NCBI GenBank assembly: GCA_004764695.1 | Contig: SMSO01000033.1 | Location: 1,131,001-1,195,000, forward strand | Direction: 5' to 3' | Origin: Schizochytrium sp. TIO01 | Taxonomy: Eukaryota > Sar > Bigyra > Thraustochytrida > Thraustochytriidae | DNA: 64,000 bases | Shown here: positions 51,501 through 61,947 of the stretch, in pieces | How positions within the stretch are numbered: position 1 is the first letter of the stretch | Layout: every line of letters starts with the position of its first letter | Program-made: the position numbers and the translations under genes | The notes under the pieces: model-generated | Seen by the model: the letters and a program-made list of their open reading frames with translations, nothing else | Database searches by the model: none | What the model was told of the DNA's origin: nothing

Positions 51501-54500
51501 TCTTTATTATTTAATACCAAACTCCATTTCAACGATTATGAAGTAGAGTCCTTACGCTGGACTTTGAATTTTTAATCAATATCAAACCCTCTCTAACACC
51601 AGCCGGCATAAAGATATTACCCATGGGTCAGTAAAACCACATGTGCAAAATCAGGATTAGGGCCCTGACTTACAAAATCAAGAATGCGTGCTCAATATTG
51701 AACAACAGTTTGATGAAAATTCAACATATTCGAAGCCTTGTAAATGACAGTGACTTGCTCAATCAAGGCAAAGTTTATGCTTGTGTTTATTCTTTGCTTT
51801 ATAAAAACATGACAGGAAAAGAATGCAGTAATAAATAACCGTACTCGACCATCATAATTAAAGTTTTACGTTAAAGTTAGTATTTTACAGATGAAATAAA
51901 TGCTTCAGGCAACGACATATAATCAATGTATTCACAAGCAAGGTTGAAGCGTCCCTTGGTTTTGTTGTTTCAATATATAAGCTTTCATTTATTTTTTCAC
52001 ACAGAAACTCTGGACTGTAGATATTAGGTAGGCTAGTTCAGAGTAATTTTACTCCTTTCATTTTACATCTGTTTATAAGATGAGCTTCTAATTATATCTG
52101 TTGAGACATTCTATGGCGCAATTGCCGAGTGCAAAGAACAGCTGTTCCAGATATTTGATTATCTACAGAATAAGGTACCGTTGTTGAGAAGTTTGGAGTC
52201 AACCAGGAAGGCAGGAAGACTGTGTTAGCAAAAACTCTCTCATTTCGAAGAAAGAATTCATCTGAAACCGTGTATTTAATTATACCTTTCCTCTGGTTTA
52301 AATTTACTAAGACGGTTCGAGTAGGCTCTAGCATTTGGCCCGACTTTCGACTGAAAGGAGTCATCCGCAAGCTTGTCGGTTTGTTTTTTGTACTTTCTGA
52401 CAAAGTCAAATCGTTTATGAGATTGACGTGGCGGAGCATCGTCGTGACAATAATTAATGAAAGCCTTGAAACGCTTGAATAATCTAGTGGTCTGTCAATC
52501 TTTAGGAACTTGAACTAGCCTCTGAGCCGGTGATTAATAGCTAATTTCCGATGAATTTTAAACTTTCGCAGTACGTGTAGTTGCACTTGCTTGACCACCT
52601 CCGACATTTGGAAAAATAGAGAGGCAGATCACTCTACACTGAAGTCGCAAACGCACGTTGAAGACTAGAAACCTTACACAACAATCCATGCGAACACACC
52701 TTTCTACTATTCAACCACTGAAGCTACCCACGGGAACCTTTTTAATTTCTTTAACTAACTTAGTAACTATTTGTAATTCTCATCTTCTTTCTTTCTTGTT
52801 TTCTTTTGTTTCATACCTATTTTGTGGTTAGTACCTTGAAATATGTTGTATCAAGTCACATCTGCAGTTTGATCATACTATAATGTGATTGCAAGTTCCA
52901 CACGAAAGCTTGGCGTGTGACGAAGCCACGAGCCACCGCAAGGTTTTGTTTTTTTATCCAGAGCACTTTTTCCACTTACTCCCTTTCTGAAATATCATTA
53001 TCATAAACTTTCAATATTTGAAAGTTTTTTCTTTTCTTTTTTAGTCGAAGAAATAGTTTTAGAAAAGAAGAAAAAAGCAGAGGGAAGAGCAATCTAACAA
53101 TCTAATAAAACTTCATTCCATCGAACCAGCGAGTCAGCACCTACTGTTTTTCTTTTTCCTTCCTGCACTGAGCTGGTCTGCATTCGGCCCCCGATCTTTT
53201 CAAGCCTTGCGCCTTGCCTCCGATTCTGCTGTGGGCCCTGGTCAAATGCTCGTTCGACTCGAATTGAGTGCTTGCCAACCGATCTATAGACATCACTTCG
53301 AGTCGGTATTGGGCGATAGAAACTTCGGAATCCAAGTTGCTGAGACATCCTGGCAGACCAAAAACGGAAAGCAGAAGGCGTCCCATAGTTTTCTTGATGC
53401 CCTAAATCAATAGGTTTAGTAGAACAAGCAAGTAGTTTCGACTGGTCTCTTTTTTTAATGCGGAAAGAGAAGACTCATAGACCCCAAATAGTTCACGTCT
53501 ACTCTTGAGATATATCTAATGCATATATTGATTTGCCACTTTTCATTTGTTGGTTTTGTCTTCTACAGATGCATTGCAATTGTATTTCCATCAACAAACA
53601 AACTGTAATTCGAAATAATCTGAAGTTGGCCAAAACACACCACAGAGTCTAACAACAAGTAAACAAACAGACCTTCAGACAACTTCAAATTAGAGATATT
53701 ATGACTGTTACAGGATGTGATAACCCCATTGTGTTGATTCTCAGGGACGCTTTGGCGCCCGCACATGGATGCCCACACATGCACTAGAAATGTGGAGTAC
53801 ACTATTTGATCGTGTGAAATAGACTCAGAAACTTTATCTGCTAGTACTTCTGAAGTAATATATTTTAGAAGAAAATTGAAGAAAATTAACTATTTTTTGG
53901 TTGTTAAAGTTTATTGTTTATTCGTGTATTTAAGGTATATTTCAAGGAAATACAGTAATAAATGATTTTATAAGTGTATTTAAAAGAAAAAACAATTTTA
54001 CTTTCTTCCGAATTTTGATGTGCATATGGTTGGGCAGCAGTCACTTCCTTTCATTTGAAAAAAGGATAGAAGGTAACTAAGCCTACTTTGGAGAAACTGT
54101 TCGATTCACGTCGTTTTGGTCACATGACGCTAGGACCCTTCTACGCTTCACAAATGCCTTTTCAGCTGTAATATGACTATGGCCGAAGACAGATGATGCA
54201 TCATAGTATAATAGTGCTAAAAAAGTAAATAGGAGTTGAGAATACCAACCTACCTCTAGCTAGTGGCGACAGGAAGCAATTTCGAAGCTAAATAGGTTTT
54301 TAACAGAGCGTGTAGTGAAATAGTTGAAGCCAACGAACAGCAGTAAACTCTGTCAACGAAGTGGTATCAAGGATGAGTTCGCAGAGTCTGTAGATTGATG
54401 ATGATGATGATAATCCTGTTGGTGCAACGTTGCCGTCGATAGCTATAGAGATTACTTGCACTAAGACTCGGAGGTCTCAAACTTGCAGCTTCTGCAGGGC

Positions 54501-56517
54501 CGTGCGATGCGAAGCCTTCGAGTCAAACCTTTGCGTAGAGACTAGCTTCCTGGCAAGCAGCCTTGAATCTCCAAACAAGACCGACCTGGCCTATCGAAAA
54601 GCAATTTAACACGCTAAAATGCTTTCCCAATGCAAACCTGATGTGCCGCACTAGACCTGTTCGGCAACTAAAAATTACTATTTATCTATTTCCGAAACAG
54701 AACCAGGCTTAATAGAGCTGGTTAGTTTGGCTGGTGACATTTTTACACCATTCCCTATGTTGTTCACGATAGCTTCTGAGCAGGGGAACCTCAAGACTCA
54801 TCGTAGTGCAATTGTCAAGTTTCTTTTGGTCCCGATCTTCACCCACCCTTAGAGACTGGCACACTGGAAGTGAATTTGTTTAATGAGGGAGAAAGCTCAG
54901 CTATAGATGGCGAGAGGTAGAGAGGAGAAGGCTTAAGCGAGTCGACTCTGCATGGACTCTGCATTCCTAACTATGCCCTTGCACAAACCAAACGGCTTCG
55001 AAAAGGTTCAAGTCAGAGTGAGAGAATATGATCATGCTCACAGTTTCAATCAGATTCCAAGTTCGTGATTTGCGCATGGACTGCCACTTCGATGGCGATT
55101 TCTGGTAGAATCGGAACGACAAAGCTCAAATGGAAGCACACTTTCCTAAACACTCGCCCCGAGATTTGCCAGGTTTTGATGATTCCATCACAAGATAAAT
55201 ATATGAGACGGATATGATCTAGAACTCCACAACTCGGTTGTAAACTGATTGATAGGACGCACTATGTGACATGTATATATTCAATGGTACAGTAATCCAA
55301 CCCATTATATGGTCGCAAAAACTCAGACGAAGACGTCAGAAGAGATAAAATTGCAAGTGAATGATGGGAAATTATCGCATTGTTGAAAACATCCCTATCC
55401 GAATATCCTGTCAAAACCAAGTCGTACGTTTTTATGGTTGAGTGGTTTATCTCCTAGATGCAAGAAAGCTGTTTGGTTGCGCACTACTTTATTTAGGTCG
55501 GCAGCAAAAGTATGCGTATAATGTACAGGAAGTGGTGCATTGGAACTGGGAGGCTCAACCTTGCACTGTATCTTACGAAACTGCTGGTCTCTCGAAAAAG
55601 TTTGGAGATAGGCTAATACTAAGCAAAGCCTTGAGGGTCTATCATTGATGTTTTCAAGCAGTAAGTATCTAGCTGCCATTTTGCCTGCTACCATGAGCAC
55701 TTTTAAACCACCATGAGAACCCACCACTGTTTGAAAGTTCTATGATAATCATCACGTGAGTGACTGGGTAATGATGCAGCGGGGAGCTTGACCATTAAAA
55801 GAGAGCACCAATAGTTGTTCGAAGATGCCAGCTAGAGTGCTCATGTCTTGCGGGGACCTATAACTTGACGCCCTCATACGGCGCCATAGGATGTCGTATG
55901 GAGACAGTTGACCCGATGAACTACCTGTTAGAACTATCATTAGACAGCACTTTATTTTCCATTTCACTTTTCTCTTCATTTCCTTCTTACTCAACTGAGG
56001 TAGTAACTAAACGGATGCTCTCGTTTTTTGTATAGTACGTAGTACCTTTTTTAATTTTTTTTTGGATAAAAAGAGAGGCTTTAAATAAAAACCTTTAAAA
56101 TAAATTTAAACAGTGACTTTCCAAAACAACTGCCAGATAATGCTAATATGTTTGCGTTGCTGTCTTGAGATAAGGCTTCAGAGAGTGACAGAAGGGGGGG
56201 GGGGGTGGCGAAAGGTGAAAGTAAGTTCTAGTGTAGTTTACCTTGCAACATTTGGTTCTCATAATTTAAATCACTCAATTCACGGATAATTCAAAATGAT
56301 CGTGTATTCTCAAAACCTTCATTCTTTTAAAACACTTTACTCTTTTTCCTTTACCCTAATGTCTAAAACTTCGTTCAAAATGTCATACTTACTCAAGAAA
56401 GAATATGTAGATTTATGTGTTAAGTAGAGTATTTCTCTTCTTATATTTTTTTTAATTAAAAAAAATGTATACTTGCTGGGTCAACTGAATGGCATCCGCG
56501 AGGTAGTCGTAGCAATC
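48541..56517. other. AT-rich gene-poor region, right part
   Basis: About 8 kb of AT-rich sequence with only short, motif-free frames. It has a 12-base G run (56194-56205) and several A/T runs. No RNA gene was recognised. Confidence 0.5.
56194..56205. repeat. Poly-G tract (12 G)
   Basis: A single run of twelve G in AT-rich sequence. Confidence 0.9.
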
Positions 56518-56787
56518 ATGGCTGTGGCTCAGATTGCATATGGGTCCGAACTTTGTTATCCAGAACCCCTCGGCTCTGTCTACACTTTTGAAGGAAAGTT
56601 TGTACCATCGAAACAAAAGCACTCACGGGTTGTGGTGGAGAAGTCTACTCGCAAAACAGTCTCACCAGTCAAAATCAACTCCTCAGAATCTTCTAGCTTG
56701 GTAGGACTTCGAGCTAAAACAATCGGTCATATGCTCGCAAAAGCAATCGAGAACTTTGCGGACGAGGTAGATCTCTCAATCGGTTAA
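56518..56787 (+). CDS. Small hypothetical ORF or terminal exon
   Basis: 89 codons from the ATG at 56518 to a TAA. The frame is open upstream to about 56450 but without an ATG. Base composition jumps from very AT-rich flanks to near the level of the recognised genes exactly over this frame and drops again at its stop. Codon use looks like the neighbouring real genes (mixed third positions, many G-starting codons). It begins MAVAQIAYGSELCYPEP and ends ENFADEVDLSIG; no family is recognised and there is no signal peptide. It may be a short gene, the last exon of a spliced gene, or a surviving piece of a decayed gene. The evidence is compositional only. Confidence 0.4.
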   Translation: MAVAQIAYGSELCYPEPLGSVYTFEGKFVPSKQKHSRVVVEKSTRKTVSPVKINSSESSSLVGLRAKTIGHMLAKAIENFADEVDLSIG

Positions 56788-57399
56788 TGTAAAAGAAACT
56801 GTCTTCAAAACAGGCGCTTTATTTATTCTTCTCTTTTTTCCCTTTTCAAAAGCTAATTTTGAAGATGCATGAAAATAATGTTGAGTTTAAATGATTAGCT
56901 ATAATGTGTATTATGCATTAACAATATGTTTAAAGCTATTTACTTCTTTTCTTTTCTTTTCTTTTCTTCTTTTCTTATTGAATGTCGTAAGAATAATTTA
57001 CAAGAGTTGAAAAAAATTTACTACTAACTTCTCTTGTTAATCCATTCTTCCTTTTGATGAGATATTGTAAAGCCAATCTTGGTTGCATGTCTTTACTCAG
57101 ATGCATGCATGAGGCGGACCCTTATCTGTGGCACTATATTTCGATTATCAAACAAATCCCCAATCACCAAACACCTAACAGCCAGTTTGAGATCAAATCG
57201 GTTTATAGTTTGCTTTTTTCAGCATTAACTTCTGGCCCTCCTTCATATCCTTCGCTCTCTTCATTTAACTCAGAAAACTGTAAGTAAGAAATTGAAAGAA
57301 AGGCTATCAATCATTACTTGACCAGGAAAGAAAGAACAGCGGAAAAGAACAAAGACAAGAAAGCCAAACTTAGAAACAGAGCAAATACACCTCACCAAT
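56788..57399. other. AT-rich spacer
   Basis: About 600 bp with a CTTTT pyrimidine tract (about 56944-56976) and no gene seen. Confidence 0.5.
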
Positions 57400-59614
57400 A
57401 AGGCAGCAGCAGTTCTATTTTTGCTACCCTCTCTACCCCTTCCTTCGCCCGAGTCGCGACGGCGCAGCACGGAGGCTTGCGCAGTTGTTGTCTTGGGAGT
57501 GGAACCGGGTCAATTTGAGGAGGGCACAGGGCGGGGCTCGCCTCGAAGTACAAGTTGTTTAATTAACTCGTTCGTTCGTCCATCCATCCCTCTCCTCGCT
57601 CCATCCATCCCTGCGTACTCACCTGCTTTCATTCTTGTGCCGAGACGCGCTGGCGCACAGACCACCACTCGTTACAAAGCCGTAGAGGAAGACGTGCAGT
57701 GCCAGTTTCTGCGAGGACACAACACATAGACCTGCAGCTGCAGCGCGGCTCGCCTGAACTAGTAGGTCATCCCTTCGCCCATCTCTCCCGTCATCTCTGC
57801 TCTCTACTCTCTGCGAGCTGAAAGGTACGACAGCAGAAGGTTTCTACGCGATAGCAAGTGAAAGCTTTGTCGCAAGAGGGAGAAGGTCTTCGTCTTGGTC
57901 AAACTTGTCGAAGATATTTGCCTTGCAGCACCACTAGCTTTTGGTCGTTCATACACTAAACATTGCATAGTACTACCCTTTACACGTGAACCTCTGGAGT
58001 GCCGCCAACACGAAACCGCGCCGGGCAGTAAAGTCATCTCGTTTCAAAGATCATCAAAGAGTTTGAGGTATTGCAGGAAACAACTCTCAGCCCTTTAGTT
58101 GTCATCGTTTGTCTCTAACTTCGTAGATCTTTTGAACTTGGCTGATTTGCGGCGACTTCAAGAATACCAGCAACGTACGAAGAGCTGAATAGAGCGCCTT
58201 CGAAATCCTACTCCTGCAAAGTCTGCTACGCAAACAATCTCAGCAGGAAATCTCTGTTTTTTTTGTGTTTTTTGCGAAGACGCTGAAAACGCTAGTCTAC
58301 GTGGGACACAGAGACAGACCTCTTTCTTGCCAGCTCTTCTCCCTTTGGAGAAAAGGTTCAAGACAGCGAACAAAGTCCTCTCGTGCTGTTCTGTCTTCTT
58401 GATCATTGTTCCTTAAGCTTCGATATACACTCAGACTATCGACCAAGCTTCATCACACAACTCGACTTTCCTGTACTCAATAAGTTGTGATTTCGAGGCA
58501 CGATCGGAAAACTGAAAAGAATCCTCACCACTTGTTGACTTCATCTCAGCAAGGACGACCATTACTATCGTATCTGAACATCCTCTTACAGCACATCGGG
58601 CACTTATCAAGCGGAAGTCCTTTTGAAAGAGCGAGGCGTCTTCCACAGAGAGCAGTGCAAGCCGAAGCATAGGAACGGATCGTGGCATCACAGAAAAGGT
58701 TGAACTTGCGTGTGCGAGATTTGCGGCCGTGCATTTTCTGTGCACGCTCGTCCTCTCTCTCTTTTCATCTTTTCTGCTTTCTTTTCTTTCTCGTTCTTTT
58801 CCCTCTTTCTTTTCCATTTTCTGTCTTTTTTTTTTTAACCTTTGGTCTTTCACCTCATAAGAGGGGAAGTAAATAACTAAGTAAAAAAAGAAAACAAGAA
58901 AGAGGGTCAGCAAACCTCAATCCTGCAAGCCCAAGAAGCGGAGAAGCAGCGTGTGCGCGTGACTATTGCTGCTGATTGCTTTGTTGCTGGTTTCTGCGAA
59001 GGGTTATCTGGGCGCAGTCAATAGAGGTGAGCTGTAGCTGTTGTGTAATTTGTCGGTGAGTACCTCGGGTCGGGGATACGATAGGCCGAGAAGTAGGGCT
59101 CGTTAGAAGAAGTGATAAGAAAAAGGCCTGGTTGCTCACGAGTAGTGCATTTGCTTGTTTTCGGCGGTACATTGAAAGAACGACCTGAAAGGGGCGAAAA
59201 GTCATTCTGTGGTGTTAAAAGGGCTGCGTGCTAGTGTTCTTTGCCTTATCGGTTTCTTCAGAGAATATAGTTTGGTGCATAGTTGGAGATACTCGTATCT
59301 CTGTGCGACCCTGTTCTAGGTCACACGTACATTTGACACATTATAGATTTGGTGTTTGGTGAACTAAACTCAGGCGCAACAAAACCAGCCAGATCAAATC
59401 GGGAATACCTTCATAAACCTTTTCGCTCGGAATTTTGCGAGAGCTAACCTAAATCACGACCCACTGCTCGATACACGTTCGAGCTGGGCATAATTTGCAG
59501 GGAAGCAGCAGGCGCACATGTCCGCATCCGCCGTGATGGAACCTCGCGAAGTAGGGTCCAACTGGGCAGCAAGCAATAAATCCGGCATTCAAGAAAGCAG
59601 TAGCAACGGAAACA
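57400..59614. other. Promoter and long 5' region of the Q-rich gene
   Basis: About 2.2 kb, noticeably richer in GC than the region to its left, with no convincing ORF over it. It includes CATC-type repeats (about 57580-57615) and a C/T-rich tract (about 58750-58840). It probably holds the promoter and a long leader of the downstream gene. A 44-codon ATG-started frame at 59518-59652 overlaps the start of that gene in another frame. Confidence 0.4.
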
Positions 59615-59652
59615 ATGGCTCTGGCCTCTGGCAATGTAAGCGGGCAAAATAG
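59518..59652 (+). other. Overlapping upstream ORF (44 codons)
   Basis: An ATG at 59518 opens a 44-codon frame ending TAG at 59650-59652. It overlaps the first 38 bases of the main gene in another frame. It could reduce translation of the main frame. Alternatively it could be a first coding exon, because CAATGTAAGC at about 59632-59641 contains a donor-like GTAAGC. Confidence 0.35.
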
Positions 59653-61483
59653 CAACGCTTCCATGGGCCAGAAGCGTGGTCGGGAATGGGAAACTTCTCA
59701 AGACTATCAGAGAAAACTATCGCGTTCTACTCCCTCGGGGCAGTCAAACCCACCGCCTTCGCTTCCTTCGCTCGGGGGCCTTACCAATCAACAGCTAGCC
59801 GCTCTGGTGAGTAATAATGCTAATAGCAACAATAGCAACGGTGGGGGTATAAACCAACAGCAGACTCGCGCACTCCTAGAGCTTATTCAAGGGTCGTCCT
59901 CCATCAATCAAAATCCTCTTTCACAGGGATGGAGTCAATTGCTTGGCGGCGGAGCCTCAAGCAGCTCCAACACCTCGGCACAGAGCCAGAGCAACCCCTC
60001 TAGTATATTATCAAACAACTTTAGCTCGTCCTTCTCTGGCCAACAGATTGACCAGCAAAGTCTGCTCGTCATGAATGCACTTTTAGAGCAACAAAAACAT
60101 CACCAGCAACAGCAGCAGAAACAAGCATTGTCCCAGCTACTTCCCGGGTGGTCAAGCGATCTTGCGCAGTATCTTGTGAAACAAGAGGACCAACCAAGAC
60201 AAATGTTTGATCGAGATCCTCAAGACATTGCTCGGGATCTGGTTCAAGCTGACCTTCTTTTAAAGCATCAGAATGACCTGCGGAACTACCTTCTTCACCA
60301 CCAGCAGCAGCAGCAGCTCAGGCCAAATGAGTCTTTCTATCGCCAACAGCCACCACAACAGGATCATCAACAACTTCTCAATATCCTCGAACTGCAACGT
60401 CAGCTGCGCAATATCAACGAGGCTTCTGCATCGCAGTCGTCATCTCTTTATAATCAGGGTGCACTTGCTTCTCAGCAAGACCTTTCCAATCTGCTTAAAA
60501 TGTTTCTTCCAAATGGAGCAGTAGGCCCTTCAATGGATTCTATTTCGAGCCTGTTGTCGAATTCCGACGCTGCTATTGCTGCAGCCGCGGCTGCAGCAAA
60601 TATGGGTTTAGACAAGGATGGTAAAGGTGGAGCTCAGCTTAATAGTTTCCATCATCACTTAGCGCAGCAGCAGGGATTACCCACTCAAGGCGCTTCTCTT
60701 AATGCAGTCCAAGACCCTGTGATGTCTTCAATTATTGGCGCGGTCAGCGGGGAGTTCACCTCAAAGTTTAGCAAAAGATATCAACGGAATAACAAACGTG
60801 GCGGTTTGAAAAACCTCCGCTGTTTTCCTAGTTGCAGTGAGACTCATAAGGATCGTGGCTTCTGCGGTGGATCCGTTCTTGCCCAGTTACAGACTTCACT
60901 ATCGCCAAACATTCTCCGTGAAGCCGTCTGCTTTGTGAGGTTTGCCCGCTATGGTGATAGTGCGCTTGAGGATGGTTCACTTGATGACGGCGGTGACCCC
61001 TCGGTCTCTCCTCGCCTTACACATATGGCACAACAAGCTGTACGCCGAGGTGATATTCTGCCTCAATCTAAAATCTTTCAGCTGCAACGAACCAAAGCAA
61101 ATCGAACCAAACCATGGATCACTGGAGATCTCGTCCAGGCGCCACGCGCAAGCACACAAAACGGTCAGACTATCCAAACTGCAACTTTTGAATTCAACCG
61201 AATGCGCTGGGGATGGCACTATGGCTGGGTTTCGAACAAACATGCTTGCGACAGTGAACATATTCTTGAAGCACTTGTGTTCTTGCCATACCCGAACCCT
61301 ACACCTAATGCTTATGCATCTAGCATGTCTCAATCAGAGCCAAGATACATCTGTGTTGCAACCTTCTCTTCGCCTTCTTTTGTCCTCTTCTGTCGACGCA
61401 GGAAGGATCGTTTTCTCGAGTTTGAGGCTGATGAAAACGATGGAACTTCTCGTGCAACCCCTGAAAACGAAGAAGACAACTAG
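59615..61483 (+). CDS. Gln-rich putative nuclear regulator with unrecognised conserved-looking C-terminal domain
   Basis: 622 residues from ATG 59615. Residues 1-370 are low-complexity, rich in Gln, Ser and Asn with several Q and H runs (KHHQQQQQKQ, HHQQQQQL) and an Ala run. This is typical of transcriptional activators or coregulators. From about residue 385 the composition becomes that of a folded domain: KRGGLKNLRCFPSC, HKDRGFCGGSV, REAVCFVRFARYGD, RRGDILPQSKIFQLQRTK, then RWGWHYGWVSNKH, DSEHILEALVF and ICVATFSSPSFVLFCRRRK. Several Cys and His and many aromatics suggest a compact beta-rich fold, perhaps DNA-binding. The end is acidic. I do not recognise the family. A STAT-like or CudA-like core is one guess to test, without support from sequence I can see. 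Regulation may involve the overlapping upstream ORF. Confidence 0.72.
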   Translation: MALASGNVSGQNSNASMGQKRGREWETSQDYQRKLSRSTPSGQSNPPPSLPSLGGLTNQQLAALVSNNANSNNSNGGGINQQQTRALLELIQGSSSINQNPLSQGWSQLLGGGASSSSNTSAQSQSNPSSILSNNFSSSFSGQQIDQQSLLVMNALLEQQKHHQQQQQKQALSQLLPGWSSDLAQYLVKQEDQPRQMFDRDPQDIARDLVQADLLLKHQNDLRNYLLHHQQQQQLRPNESFYRQQPPQQDHQQLLNILELQRQLRNINEASASQSSSLYNQGALASQQDLSNLLKMFLPNGAVGPSMDSISSLLSNSDAAIAAAAAAANMGLDKDGKGGAQLNSFHHHLAQQQGLPTQGASLNAVQDPVMSSIIGAVSGEFTSKFSKRYQRNNKRGGLKNLRCFPSCSETHKDRGFCGGSVLAQLQTSLSPNILREAVCFVRFARYGDSALEDGSLDDGGDPSVSPRLTHMAQQAVRRGDILPQSKIFQLQRTKANRTKPWITGDLVQAPRASTQNGQTIQTATFEFNRMRWGWHYGWVSNKHACDSEHILEALVFLPYPNPTPNAYASSMSQSEPRYICVATFSSPSFVLFCRRRKDRFLEFEADENDGTSRATPENEEDN

Positions 61484-61947
61484 TAGAGGAAACGAGAAAG
61501 TCTGCTTTAAGTAACCTTATTGCGGTTTACTTGACATCATCACGAGACTCTCCCTCATTAATTCTTTGTGTTTCTTTTCATTCGATAATGTGGATTAATT
61601 CTCAAAACTTTTTGTCTTTTTATAAAACTAAGATCACCGAAGCTCTTATTCTCAGATTCTGACAGTTGGCGGGCTCTGGTCCGACGCAATAGAAAGCACA
61701 TCTCCAGCCAATTAGGTAAAGAAGAATGATGAACATGTTTTATTAACTTGCAAAAGAGTCGGTTTTTCTTGGCAGTATCCGAAAGGCTGTTTCTCTCTCT
61801 ATATGTGCAATAATCGAGATTCTATCAAATGAGACACAAATAACAGAAATAAAAAGATCTTTGTTTTGTATTCAAACATACAAATTATATGTGCTTGATT
61901 TCGCATAGAACTATTCTTTTGCACAAGTCTCTATGAAAATGTCTAAA
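61484..61947. other. Convergent 3' spacer
   Basis: About 460 bp between the stop codons of the Q-rich gene and the VPS13-like gene, AT-rich, presumably 3' UTRs. No gene seen. Confidence 0.5.

Noticed and set aside
58431-58913. 160-codon minus-strand frame
   Set aside because: Its Lys/Glu/Arg run is simply the complement of a C/T-rich tract; the rest has no motif and it lies in the likely leader of the Q-rich gene.
60942-61514. 190-codon plus-strand frame overlapping the Q-rich gene
   Set aside because: The sense frame at 59615-61483 has conserved-looking blocks in this segment; the alternative frame has none.
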